The notes under the pieces are model-generated. The model did not search any database. It was not told where the DNA came from and saw nothing but the letters and a program-made list of their open reading frames with translations. A stretch of 64,000 nucleotides of DNA from Bacillota bacterium (lineage in GTDB: Bacteria > Bacillota > Desulfotomaculia > Desulfotomaculales > Ammonificaceae): contig JBFMBK010000002.1 in assembly GCA_040755295.1 (NCBI GenBank), positions 1 through 64,000 of the forward strand. Reading direction: 5' to 3'. Both the position numbers and the translations under genes were made by a program. The stretch's first letter is position 1. Each line of letters starts with the position of its first letter. Shown one piece after another: positions 42,695 to 51,682 of this stretch.

Positions 42695-43252
42695 TTACAC
42701 TTCCATGATCTCTTTCTCTTTTATCGCCAGTATACCGTCGACCTCTTTTATGTACTTGTCGGTCAATTTCTGAACCTCACCCTGGAGTCTTTTTAGTTCG
42801 TCTTCCGTAATGACGGAATCCTTTTTTTGTTGCGCCTTTAATCCGTCATTCGCGTCCCGGCGAATATTCCTGACGGCAACCCTTCCTTCCTCAGCCTTTT
42901 TGCGCACCATCCTGACCAATTCCAGACGGCGCTCCTGGGTAGGCTGCGGCATCACCAGACGGATGACCGTGCCGTCACTCGCAGGAGTGATACCGAGATC
43001 CGATTTCATTATCGCCCGTTCAATTCCGGCAACCGCAGTCTTATCCCACGGCTGAATCAGCAGAACCCTTGGTTCCGGCACGCTGATTGTTGCAAGCTGG
43101 TTGATAGGGGTTTGGGTTCCGTAGTATTCAACCGTAATTCTTTCCAGAAGCGCCGGTGTCGCCCGCCCCGTCCTGATTGAGGCCAGATCTTTCGCCAAAT
43201 GCTCGACCGCTTTTTCCATCGACTCTTCCGCACGATTTACCAGTTCATGCAC
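42695..43252 (-). CDS. frr: Ribosome recycling factor
   Basis: A 185-residue RRF, splitting the post-termination ribosome with EF-G. Family motifs include [27 protein letters not shown] and the NIRRDAND element. Long helices form domain I with the inserted beta domain II. GTG start behind GGGGTGG. It lies 72 bases after pyrH. Confidence 0.97.
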   Translation of the reverse strand: MHELVNRAEESMEKAVEHLAKDLASIRTGRATPALLERITVEYYGTQTPINQLATISVPEPRVLLIQPWDKTAVAGIERAIMKSDLGITPASDGTVIRLVMPQPTQERRLELVRMVRKKAEEGRVAVRNIRRDANDGLKAQQKKDSVITEDELKRLQGEVQKLTDKYIKEVDGILAIKEKEIMEV

Positions 43253-43324
43253 ACTAAACCACCCCTGTCGGTTTCCATATTACGATCTCCCGCTCTTAAT
43301 AGGATGCACAGAAACCCTGCAGAC

Positions 43325-44062
43325 CTAATTCCCGCCGTTTCCGATAAACGTGCCTATTCTCTCGCCCAGGATCGCCTTCCTGATGTTACCCTTCTCCCTG
43401 ACGTTGAAGACTATTACAGGAATCCCGTTGTCCATACAGAGGGAAGCCGCGGTTGCATCCATCACGCCCAATCCCCGGTTGAGCATTTCAATATAGCTCA
43501 GTGAGTCTATCTTGCAAGCATTCGAATTCTTTTTCGGGTCGTCGTCATAAACGCCGTCCACACCGCGTTTGGCCATCAGGATTATGTCCGCTTCGATCTC
43601 CGCCGCCCGCAGAGCGGCGGTTGTATCCGTAGAAAAATAAGGGTTGCCTGTTCCGGCAGCAAAAATAACTACCCTGCCTTTTTCAAGGTGGCGGAGCGCC
43701 CTGCGCCTGATGTAGGGTTCTGCGATCGCCCGCATTTCTATCGCTGTCTGGACCCGGGTATCCACTTTAGCCTTCTCCAGCGCATCCTGCAGTGCCAGAG
43801 AATTGACGGTGGTGGCTAGCATCCCCATATAGTCTGCAGTAGCACGATCCATCCCTTTCGCGCTTCCGGCTATACCCCGCCAGATGTTGCCCCCGCCGAC
43901 CACCACCGCTATCTGTATCCTGTATTGCAGCACCACGTCTTTTATCTCGTTCGCTACAAAGGACGCCATTTCCGGATCGATACCGTATCCCTGTTCGCCG
44001 GCGAGAGCCTCCCCGCTGATCTTCACAACAACCCGGCGGTACTTGGGTGTAAGCATCTGCAT
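43325..44062 (-). CDS. pyrH: UMP kinase
   Basis: A 245-residue amino acid kinase-fold enzyme phosphorylating UMP. Motifs include [18 protein letters not shown], the [10 protein letters not shown] nucleotide loop, and [24 protein letters not shown] precedes the ATG. A hairpin leader unit shared with dxr lies upstream. It is typically a hexamer allosterically regulated by GTP and UTP. Confidence 0.97.
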   Translation of the reverse strand: MQMLTPKYRRVVVKISGEALAGEQGYGIDPEMASFVANEIKDVVLQYRIQIAVVVGGGNIWRGIAGSAKGMDRATADYMGMLATTVNSLALQDALEKAKVDTRVQTAIEMRAIAEPYIRRRALRHLEKGRVVIFAAGTGNPYFSTDTTAALRAAEIEADIILMAKRGVDGVYDDDPKKNSNACKIDSLSYIEMLNRGLGVMDATAASLCMDNGIPVIVFNVREKGNIRKAILGERIGTFIGNGGN

Positions 44063-44065
44063 ATC

Positions 44066-44119
44066 TCCCTCTAAAATAAGCGTTCTTTCGCTGGGCGCCG
44101 CGATAAGTAATGCATTGCT
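44066..44119 (-). promoter_or_regulatory. Leader unit shared with dxr, upstream of pyrH
   Basis: See the dxr copy at 39341. On the minus strand a GCG/CGC hairpin is followed by TTATTTTAGAGGGAG and the pyrH start. Confidence 0.45.
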
Positions 44120-44283
44120 GGGTCACTTCTCGCCGCGTTCCGCCTTTGTTACGTTACTGCTTCTAAGCAGCCAGCTAAAGGGTCCTCATTTCCATTCATC
44201 ACAGTGCGCTATGCGCGGGTAACTCCTGGTATAGAATTTTGGACGGTCAGATCGCTCATAAATCTTATTCGATAATCCACCAA

Positions 44284-44892
44284 TTAACCGTTCCTGATTC
44301 CTTCACCCAGCTCGTACCGCACAAAGCGCCTGACAACAATGTTTTCCCCTACCCGGGCGACCACTTCGTGCAGCAGGCTTTGGACGGTAATATCCGGATT
44401 TTTAATAAAGTGCTGATCAAGAAGGCACATTTCCTTAAAAAACTTATCGATGCGTCCTTCCACCATTTTTTCGATCACCTTTTCCGGCTTCCCCTCGTTT
44501 ACGGCCTGCGCCCTGAAAATTTCTTTTTCCTGTGAGACGGTTTCCGCGGGAACATCCTCGCGTGACACGTATTCCGGACGCGACGCAGCAATTTGCAAGG
44601 CTAAGTCGTGCACAAGGTTTTGGAAGTCCTCCGTCTTGGCTACAAAATCCGTCTCGCAGTTGACTTCGACCATCACGCCGACACGGCTGCCCGGGTGAAT
44701 ATACGCCGATACCAACCCTTCCGACGCAGCGCGCCCCGAACGCTTCGCCGCCTCCGCCAGCCCCTTTTCACGAAGAATAACGACCGCCTTTTCAAGGTCG
44801 CCTCCCGCTTCGGAAAGCGCTTTCTTGCAGTCCATCATGCCCACACCGGTTCTTTCTCTAAGCTCTTTTACCATTTTTGCCGAAATCTCCAC
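44284..44892 (-). CDS. tsf: Elongation factor Ts
   Basis: A 202-residue EF-Ts of the short, Thermus-like type, which reloads EF-Tu with GTP. It has the N-terminal UBA-like region with [20 protein letters not shown] and the [15 protein letters not shown] motif. GTG start with GGAGG upstream; an ATG at MVKELRE is a weaker choice. It follows rpsB, but a strong terminator lies between them. Confidence 0.96.
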   Translation of the reverse strand: MEISAKMVKELRERTGVGMMDCKKALSEAGGDLEKAVVILREKGLAEAAKRSGRAASEGLVSAYIHPGSRVGVMVEVNCETDFVAKTEDFQNLVHDLALQIAASRPEYVSREDVPAETVSQEKEIFRAQAVNEGKPEKVIEKMVEGRIDKFFKEMCLLDQHFIKNPDITVQSLLHEVVARVGENIVVRRFVRYELGEGIRNG

Positions 44893-44995
44893 CCAACCTT
44901 AACCTCCGTTTCACCTTTCATCGCTAAATTCTTCCGTAAGGCGATTATAACCAAAAAGCTCCGACCTTAAAAGGCCGAATTCCATCCGGATTCAT

Positions 44996-45023
44996 AAAAA
45001 AGGGGGGCAATCCCCCCTTTTTT
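44996..45023. terminator. Strong terminator between rpsB and tsf
   Basis: A6 GGGGGG CAAT CCCCCC T6: usable on both strands, directly after the rpsB stop codon. It suggests partial attenuation of tsf relative to rpsB, since both are usually co-transcribed. Confidence 0.9.
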
Positions 45024-45740
45024 CTATTCCGCCGCTTCTTCTGCCTGAGGAGCTGCAGCCCCTTCGCGACCCTCGATCACCGCATCGGCCATCTTACTTG
45101 TTATCAGGCGTACCGCCCTGATCGCATCATCGTTGCCCGGAATCACGTAGTCTATCTCGTCCGGGTCACAGTTGGTATCGACAATCGCCACCACAGGGAT
45201 GCCTATCTTGCGGGCCTCGGCAACCGCGATTCTTTCCTTGCGCGGGTCCACAACATACAACGCGCCCGGTAAGTTACGCATATTCTTTATGCCGCCGAGG
45301 TACTTCTGGAGTTTGCCCATCTCACGCATTAACTCTGCGGCCTCTTTCTTGGGCCTCAGCTCCAGTTGCCCGTTTGTGACCAACCGCTCCAGTTCGTGAA
45401 GCCGCTCAACTCGGCGTCTGATTGTCTGAAAATTGGTAAGCATACCGCCGAGCCAGCGCTGGTTTACGAAAAACATACCGCTCCGCTGCGCCTCTTCAAG
45501 AATGGACTGCTGGGCCTGCTTTTTCGTCCCGACGAAAAGAACGCTTCCGCCCTCTGCCGCCAATTGCTTTATGAAGTTGTATGCGATATCAATTTTTCTA
45601 ACGGTTTTCTGGAGATCAATAATATAGATCCCATTCCGGTCCATAAAAATATAAGGCGCCATTTTGGGGTTCCAACGTCTGGTCTGATGCCCAAAATGCA
45701 CACCTGCTTCAAGCAATTGCTTCATTGAAACAACCGCCAC
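45024..45740 (-). CDS. rpsB: 30S ribosomal protein S2
   Basis: A 238-residue S2 starting [20 protein letters not shown], which equals the known family start; the GTG at 45740 has AAGGAGG just upstream. The frame is open further upstream but the ribosome binding site decides against it. The [12 protein letters not shown] and KKQAQ elements of S2 are present. A promoter at 45984 gives a leader of about 240 bases. The C-terminus is a short Glu/Ala-rich tail. Confidence 0.97.
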   Translation of the reverse strand: MAVVSMKQLLEAGVHFGHQTRRWNPKMAPYIFMDRNGIYIIDLQKTVRKIDIAYNFIKQLAAEGGSVLFVGTKKQAQQSILEEAQRSGMFFVNQRWLGGMLTNFQTIRRRVERLHELERLVTNGQLELRPKKEAAELMREMGKLQKYLGGIKNMRNLPGALYVVDPRKERIAVAEARKIGIPVVAIVDTNCDPDEIDYVIPGNDDAIRAVRLITSKMADAVIEGREGAAAPQAEEAAE

Positions 45741-45983
45741 TTCTCCACCTCCTTCCGCCGGGGTTTTTACCGCCGCAGCCATCACCTTCCCGAAAGACCC
45801 GCAGGCACCCCTTTCGGAAATCCGGCAGCGTGAGTATTTGAGTATCGATGCAAAACACTTTTTGGACAGGTTTCCCTAATTCATACCGCTACGGTATACC
45901 CATTGGCATGTCTTTCCGGCCAAGCGGGTAACAAAAACCCGTCTGGTACATTGCACCTCCACCTCTGGCCAACGCCAAAGCTT

Positions 45984-46012
45984 ATTTTACCATGCCGCGC
46001 CGGGACGCGCAA
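45984..46012 (-). promoter_or_regulatory. Promoter for rpsB
   Basis: TTGCGC (46007-46012), 17 bases, TAAAAT (45984-45989) on the minus strand. The predicted 5' leader of about 230-240 bases has strong stems. The gap 45741-46114 holds nothing else that I can call. Confidence 0.6.
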
Positions 46013-46114
46013 TAGATTCGTTCTCCAAGGCCGATGTAAAACATGTATATAACATATTTCGAAATCCAGTTGGGAAGACGGTTGGTTTCGGGAAGGCAGG
46101 GTTCAACGACCTTA

Positions 46115-46885
46115 TTACGCCCGTTTCAGTTCCTCCATAAGCTGGTCATTAAGTACGCGGATGTAAGTCCCTTTCATTCCGAGCGAACGCGCTTCGATAA
46201 CGCCGGCACTCTCGAACTTGCGCAGGGCGTTGACGATAACCGAACGCGTAATACCCGCCTTATCGGCCACCTTACTGGCAACCAGCAGCCCCTCCCCCTT
46301 GCCGAGTTCCGCGAACACATGTCGGGCGGCATCAAGTTCGGAGTATGACAGCGACCCCATGGCGACCTGCACCGCTGCTTTTTTGCGGGTTTCTTCCGCC
46401 ATCTTTTCCATACGGGATCGAAAAATCTCCATCCCTACGACCGTCCCGCCGTGTTCAGCAAGAATAAGATCACTTACCGCAAAATTACGCGCGAATTTTG
46501 TCAGTACCGCCGTTCCCAAGCGCGTGCCCGCACCCACAATGGGCACGACGGTAACAGTTGCGTCTTCGAAACGGCAGGGCGCACGGTTATTGAATATGCA
46601 GGCGTTGTGCTCCTGGTGAAAGTTGGCCCTGGTCTCGGTGATCCCGAGCAGGCTTTCATGATAATCCGAAGGGAAACCGGATTTCCCGACCACGCGAAGC
46701 ATCCTCTTGCAGGAAAAGCCGGTCATGAAGGAGTAACCTAAAACCTTCCCCGTATAATCGATTAAATAAACGTTGGCGCGAATCAACTCGTTAAGCGTTG
46801 CCGCTACCGCAGCAAAATCAACATGATCGGAAGTATTTTGCAGTATTCCGTTCAAGGTGCGAGCCTTTTTTAAAAGACGCTCCAC
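46115..46885 (-). CDS. codY: GTP-sensing transcriptional repressor CodY
   Basis: A 256-residue CodY. N-terminal GAF-type domain for branched-chain amino acids (starting LLKKARTLNGILQNT), a linker helix, and a C-terminal winged helix (VASKVADKAGITRSVIVNAL) that binds DNA. CodY represses nutrient-acquisition and stationary-phase genes when GTP and branched-chain amino acids are plentiful. GTG start with GGGGAAG. It is last in the xerC-hslV-hslU-codY order known from Bacillus, but a gap of 316 bases separates it from hslU. Confidence 0.96.
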   Translation of the reverse strand: MERLLKKARTLNGILQNTSDHVDFAAVAATLNELIRANVYLIDYTGKVLGYSFMTGFSCKRMLRVVGKSGFPSDYHESLLGITETRANFHQEHNACIFNNRAPCRFEDATVTVVPIVGAGTRLGTAVLTKFARNFAVSDLILAEHGGTVVGMEIFRSRMEKMAEETRKKAAVQVAMGSLSYSELDAARHVFAELGKGEGLLVASKVADKAGITRSVIVNALRKFESAGVIEARSLGMKGTYIRVLNDQLMEELKRA

Positions 46886-47201
46886 AACTTCTTCCCCCTA
46901 TGCAGACCCCTCGGAAGCTGCTGCAAAACTAACGCCTAGCTATTTTTAGAAGCAAGATGCAGGATATCAGAAGTCAGATGTCCAAAAAAAGTATGAAATT
47001 CTTAGCTACACTTCTGGTAACCCGACCTCTTGCCTCCGACTTCCGGCGTCGCTATGCTTGTTTTTCGCGGCCTTCGGGACCTTTACTAAGTTTGAGGCGA
47101 AAGACGTTTAGTTGTCTTGACTAGTCGATTCGTTTTGAACCACTCTTCCAGGCTTGTTTTATTTTGAAAATCTGGAAGCGATCCTCTTGGTATTACGCTA
47201 A
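46886..47201. repeat. Gap upstream of codY with GAAGTCAGATG-type repeat
   Basis: At about 46952-47050 lies a diverged copy of the inverted-repeat family seen at 39397 (GCAGGATATCAGAAGTCAGATG facing ACCTCTTGCCTCCGACTTCC). No gene and no clear promoter are visible. Confidence 0.5.
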
Positions 47202-48584
47202 TCAGAGAATATAACGGCTAAGATCCTCCTGCTCGACAATCGGACCTAATTTCGACGTTACAAAGGCTTCGTCAATATTTACGATCTGACCCCGAAGCTC
47301 CGAGGCATGAAATGAGACTTCTTCGAGAAGTTTTTCTAATACGGTGTGCAAACGCCGTGCCCCAATATTTTCCGTCTGTTCGTTAATAGTATAAGCTATT
47401 CTTGCGATTTCGACAAGGGAGTTTTCCTTAAAGACCAGCTTAACCCCTTCCGTGTCTAACAGTGCCGTATACTGTCTTACAATGGCGTTGGAGGGTTCGG
47501 TCAGAATCTGAAGGAAATCCTCGCGGGTCAAGGCGCTCAGCTCAACGCGGATGGGAAAACGCCCCTGAAGTTCAGGTATAAGATCCGAAGGCTTGACGGC
47601 ATGGAATGCCCCCGCTGCGATAAAAAGAATATGATCCGTTTTAACCGGTCCATATTTACTGGTTACCGTTGAACCCTCCACAATCGGAAGGATATCCCGC
47701 TGCACCCCGCCCCGCGAAACGTCAGGACCCGCCGATCCCTCACGCCCGGCAACCTTATCAATCTCGTCGATAAAGATAATCCCCTGTTCCTCCGCCCGCC
47801 GGATGGCTTCCGCCGTTACCTCTTCCATATCGATCAGCTTAGCGGCCTCCTGCTGCGCCAGGATGCGCCTGGCGTCGCGAACCGTCACACGCCGCTTTTT
47901 CTTCTTCGCCGGAAATACGTTCCCCATCAAATCTTGAAAGTTGAAACCCATTTCCTCGACGCCGGCGCCCGAAAATATCTCAAGGAAAGGAAGCGCCTTA
48001 TCTTCAACCTCAATCTCAAGGTGTTCGTTTTCCAGTTCGCCCGCCGAAAGCTTTTGTTTCAGTAAATACCGCTGACTGTCGATTTCCCGCACTCGGTCGT
48101 CCGTCTGTAAGTTATCGCCGGACCGGGCGCCGCCGAAAATAGCCTCCAGGGGGTTGCGCGACTTCTCGGGATAGGGTGCGAGCAATTCAATAATCCGCTC
48201 GGCGGCAAGCTCCTGCGATCTTTCCTCGACCGCGGCGTATTCCTCCTGCCGGACCATCCTTACCGCGGTCTCCAACAGGTCACGCACCATTCCTTCTACG
48301 TCGCGGCCCACATAACCGATCTCCGTGAATTTCGTAGCCTCTACCTTTACAAAGGGCGCATTAACGAGACGTGCCAGCCTTCTGGCTATCTCCGTCTTCC
48401 CAACACCGGTCGGCCCGATCATCAGTATGTTTTTAGGCATGACCTCGTCCCGCAGTTCCGGTGGCAGCTTACTCCGTCGATACCGGTTTCGCAGGGCGAC
48501 GGCAACAGCACGCTTCGCTTCCTCCTGTCCTACAATATATTCATTCAGTTTCACTACAATCTGGCGCGGTGTGAGATCCTCCAC
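47202..48584 (-). CDS. hslU: HslU ATPase (unfoldase)
   Basis: A 460-residue AAA+ unfoldase that feeds HslV. Walker [16 protein letters not shown] near residue 58, Walker [11 protein letters not shown], and the pore and I-domain region between them. The C-terminal LSRYIL tail is the kind that docks into HslV. GTG start behind GGAGG. It follows hslV by 88 bases, which include a CAGTCCT tandem repeat. Confidence 0.96.
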   Translation of the reverse strand: MEDLTPRQIVVKLNEYIVGQEEAKRAVAVALRNRYRRSKLPPELRDEVMPKNILMIGPTGVGKTEIARRLARLVNAPFVKVEATKFTEIGYVGRDVEGMVRDLLETAVRMVRQEEYAAVEERSQELAAERIIELLAPYPEKSRNPLEAIFGGARSGDNLQTDDRVREIDSQRYLLKQKLSAGELENEHLEIEVEDKALPFLEIFSGAGVEEMGFNFQDLMGNVFPAKKKKRRVTVRDARRILAQQEAAKLIDMEEVTAEAIRRAEEQGIIFIDEIDKVAGREGSAGPDVSRGGVQRDILPIVEGSTVTSKYGPVKTDHILFIAAGAFHAVKPSDLIPELQGRFPIRVELSALTREDFLQILTEPSNAIVRQYTALLDTEGVKLVFKENSLVEIARIAYTINEQTENIGARRLHTVLEKLLEEVSFHASELRGQIVNIDEAFVTSKLGPIVEQEDLSRYIL

Positions 48585-48603
48585 TTATAACAAGCCTCCG
48601 TTT

Positions 48604-48631
48604 CAGTCCTCAGTCCTCAGTCCTCAGTCCT
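48604..48631. repeat. CAGTCCT tandem repeat between hslV and hslU
   Basis: Four exact copies of a 7-base unit in the short hslV-hslU gap. Confidence 0.85.
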
Positions 48632-48672
48632 TTGACTTTAGGACATAGGACTTTCGACTTTTGACTTCTTAG

Positions 48673-49200
48673 TTACAACTCTTCCAGGGTAATATTTTCG
48701 TTAGTATAAACACAGATCGAGGCCGCGATATGCAGGGACTCCTTTACAATGGCGGCGGCGTCGTATTCGGTATGCTTTAAAAGCGCCCGCGCCGCCGCAA
48801 GGGCGTAAGGCCCCCCCGAGCCGACCGCGGCGATGCCGTCGTCGGGTTCGATAACCTCGCCGCTGCCGGCAACCACCAGGAGGTGCTCTGGATCCGCCAC
48901 CACCAGAATCGCCTCCAAACGCCGCAGATGCTTGTCGGTGCGCCATTCCTTCGCCAGGTTGATCGCCGCCCGCATAAGATTACCCTGAGTTTCTTCAAGT
49001 TTGCTCTCGAAGCGTTCGAAAAGCGCCAGTGCGTCCGCCACGCCCCCCGCAAAACCCGCCAGCACCTTCCCCTGATAAAGGCGGCGAACCTTTTTGGCGC
49101 CGTGCTTGATTACGGTATTCGCGGCCAACGTAATCTGGCCGTCACCCGCGACAGCGGTCTTTCCGTTGCGTGACACCGCAACAATTGTTGTTCCGTGCAT
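48673..49200 (-). CDS. hslV: HslV peptidase
   Basis: A 175-residue proteasome-like peptidase. MHG is followed by [21 protein letters not shown], so the N-terminal Thr appears after removing three residues; the G-T-T-I-V pattern and AGDGQ loop match the family. It forms a double hexamer with HslU rings. AAGGAGG precedes the ATG. Family length. Confidence 0.96.
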   Translation of the reverse strand: MHGTTIVAVSRNGKTAVAGDGQITLAANTVIKHGAKKVRRLYQGKVLAGFAGGVADALALFERFESKLEETQGNLMRAAINLAKEWRTDKHLRRLEAILVVADPEHLLVVAGSGEVIEPDDGIAAVGSGGPYALAAARALLKHTEYDAAAIVKESLHIAASICVYTNENITLEEL

Positions 49201-49258
49201 TATTCAATCCTCCTTAAGAACCGCCACACCTCACCACGGAGGCATTAGAGAGCACCCT

Positions 49259-50179
49259 CTACGCCCGCGGGTGCGTCTTGTCGTATACCTTTTTTAGTCT
49301 TTCCTTGCTGAGGTGGGTATATATCTGCGTGGTAGAAAGCCGCGCGTGACCCAAAAGGTCTTGGACCACCCTCAGGTCCGCCCCCCCGTCAAGGAGATGT
49401 GTGGCAAACGAATGCCGCAGTGTGTGCGGGCTGACCCGACCTTCTATACCGACAACTTCCGCATAAGCCCTGATAATGTTACGCACGCCCCTCGTGGATA
49501 TTCTCCCGCCGCTTTTATTTAAAAATAAGGCTTCTTCGAATTGTTTGGCATGTTTCCTGAGCAACAACGGTCTGGCGGAACGCATGTAAGCCCGCATCGC
49601 CCGCACCGCATACTCACCCACCGGAACCATCCTCTCCTTCGAACCCTTTCCCAGAACCTGGATATATCCGCCCGAAAGGTCCACATCGCCGATATTCAAA
49701 CCCACCATCTCAGAGATTCGTATTCCCGCGGCGTAAAGGATCTCGAGCATCGCCCGGTCCCGCATCCGTAGGGGATCCGATGACCGGGGGGCTTCGACCA
49801 GCTTCTTTATCTCGGTTGGATACAGCACGCGGGGAAGCCGCGCCTGCCGTCTGGGTGAAGCTATCTTTCGCAGGGGATTTTCTTTAATGACACCCTCGCG
49901 GCACAGAAAACGAAAAAAGCTCCGCCAGGCGGCAAGTTTTCTAAGCAGTGAGTTCCGCGACAAACCGCGGCCCGAGAGGTGGGACATATAACGCCGCATC
50001 AGAACCGGTGTGATCTGTTCCGGTTTCAAAGACTCGTCCTGTATGCCCGTAACTTTGACAAAATAATCAACCCCGCCGAAGATGTCCTTCTGGTATTCCT
50101 CCACCGTTCTGGCGGAAGACCTTCTTTCTGTCTGAAGATAGATGACAAACCGGTCCAGATAGGCGTACACCGGATTCAC
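49259..50179 (-). CDS. xerC: Tyrosine recombinase XerC
   Basis: A 306-residue tyrosine recombinase that resolves chromosome dimers with its partner at dif. An N-terminal SAM-like domain and a catalytic domain with the Arg of AAGIRISEMVGL, Lys of LGKGSKERMVP, HTLRHSFATHLLDGG (His/Arg) and the Tyr of TQIYTHLSKE are all present. It sits in the usual place upstream of hslV, downstream of trmFO. Confidence 0.95.
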   Translation of the reverse strand: MNPVYAYLDRFVIYLQTERRSSARTVEEYQKDIFGGVDYFVKVTGIQDESLKPEQITPVLMRRYMSHLSGRGLSRNSLLRKLAAWRSFFRFLCREGVIKENPLRKIASPRRQARLPRVLYPTEIKKLVEAPRSSDPLRMRDRAMLEILYAAGIRISEMVGLNIGDVDLSGGYIQVLGKGSKERMVPVGEYAVRAMRAYMRSARPLLLRKHAKQFEEALFLNKSGGRISTRGVRNIIRAYAEVVGIEGRVSPHTLRHSFATHLLDGGADLRVVQDLLGHARLSTTQIYTHLSKERLKKVYDKTHPRA

Positions 50180-50188
50180 TTCCCCGTT

Positions 50189-50222
50189 TCAGAAGTCTGA
50201 TGCAGGATGTCGTCGGAAGTCA
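50189..50222. repeat. Short copy of the GAAGTCAGATGCAGG repeat
   Basis: CAGAAGTCTGATGCAGGATG followed by TCGGAAGTCAG fills the short trmFO-xerC gap. Compare 39397 and 46952. Confidence 0.55.
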
Positions 50223-50228
50223 GTCCCG

Positions 50229-51539
50229 TTATTCGTCCAAATTCACCCGCCAACCGTCCAGGGCCTCGAGAGCTCGTTCGGCAAGGGCCATGTTGCGCTC
50301 CCGCCGGTCTTTGATTCGTACGGAAAGCGGGGGGAAAAGACCGTAGTTGACGTTCATTGGTTGGAAGTTCTTCGGATTAGCGGTGGTGATGTAATGCATC
50401 AGCGCCCCGTGGGCTGTTTCCGGTGGGAAAATAAGAGGCGCCTTTCCCGATGACTGCCTGGCGGCGTTAACCCCGGCAATCAATCCCGCCGCCGCTGATT
50501 CCACATACCCCTCAACCCCGGTTATCTGACCCGCAAAGAAAAGACCGGGCCGGTTTTTGCACTCCAGCGTGGGATTGAGAAGAAGCGGTGCGTTCAGATA
50601 GGTATTGCGGTGCATAACTCCGTAACGAACGAACTCCGCCTCTTCCAGACCGGGGATCAATTTAAATACCCTCTGCTGCTCGCCCCACTTGAGGTTGGTC
50701 TGAAACCCCACCATGTTGAGCAGAGAGCCCTCGCGATTATCCTGCCGGAGTTGGACGACGGCGTACGGGCGCTTACCCGTTCGCGGATCAACAAGGCCCA
50801 CCGGCTTCAGCGGCCCGAAGATCAGCGTCTCCCGGCCCCGATGCGCGAGCGCCTCAACAGGCATACACCCCTCAAAATGCGTTTCCCTCTCAAAGCTCTT
50901 CAACGGCGAGCGCTCGGCTGCTATCAGGGACTCGTAAAACCGCCGGTATTCCTCTTCGTTCATAGGACAGTTAAGGTATGCTCCCTCTCCTTTTTCATAA
51001 CGCGAAGACCAGAAGACTTTTTCAGAATTGATCGATTCGAGGGTCACAATAGGCGCCACCGCATCGTAGAAATAAAGCTGTTCCTGGCCGGTTAACCCCT
51101 GGATCGCCCCGGCCAGCGCCTCCGAGGTAAGCGGTCCGGTGGCTATGATGCACGGCGTCTCAACAGGAACGGCTGTGATTTCTTCGCGCCTTATCTCAAC
51201 CGCGGTTTGCTCGGAGAGGGTCTTGCTTATGAAGGTCGCAAACTCTTTTCTGTCCACCGCCAAAGCACCCCCGGCAGGGACACGGGTGGCATCCGCCGAA
51301 AGCATGATCAGTGAACCGAGCCGCCGCATCTCTTCCTTCAAAAGCCCTACCGCGTTTTCCAGGGCCTGGGCGCGCAGGGAATTCGAGCAGACGAGTTCCG
51401 CAAAATCACCGGTATGATGCGCCGGGGTAAGCTTTTTCGGCCGCATCTCGCACAAAACCACCGGCACCCCGCGCCGCGAAATCTGCCAGGCCGCTTCCGC
51501 CCCGGCCAGCCCTGCACCGACAATCAAAACCGGCTTCAT
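50229..51539 (-). CDS. trmFO: Methylenetetrahydrofolate-tRNA-(uracil-5)-methyltransferase
   Basis: A 436-residue FAD enzyme making m5U54 in tRNA with methylene-THF. N-terminal dinucleotide fold [16 protein letters not shown], then the family motif [16 protein letters not shown] precedes the ATG. Upstream is topA, downstream xerC, which is the usual firmicute order. Confidence 0.96.
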   Translation of the reverse strand: MKPVLIVGAGLAGAEAAWQISRRGVPVVLCEMRPKKLTPAHHTGDFAELVCSNSLRAQALENAVGLLKEEMRRLGSLIMLSADATRVPAGGALAVDRKEFATFISKTLSEQTAVEIRREEITAVPVETPCIIATGPLTSEALAGAIQGLTGQEQLYFYDAVAPIVTLESINSEKVFWSSRYEKGEGAYLNCPMNEEEYRRFYESLIAAERSPLKSFERETHFEGCMPVEALAHRGRETLIFGPLKPVGLVDPRTGKRPYAVVQLRQDNREGSLLNMVGFQTNLKWGEQQRVFKLIPGLEEAEFVRYGVMHRNTYLNAPLLLNPTLECKNRPGLFFAGQITGVEGYVESAAAGLIAGVNAARQSSGKAPLIFPPETAHGALMHYITTANPKNFQPMNVNYGLFPPLSVRIKDRRERNMALAERALEALDGWRVNLDE

Positions 51540-51682
51540 GTCGCCACCCTCCTCAGAAAATAGACGCTCAACCTTATGTCGACATACTCAAATAGACAAG
51601 TTAATACTCGGAGCAAGATTGATTTATACGTTCCCACGTGTGTTAATCCGTATTAATCCGTGTTTATCCATGGTTCATGTGA

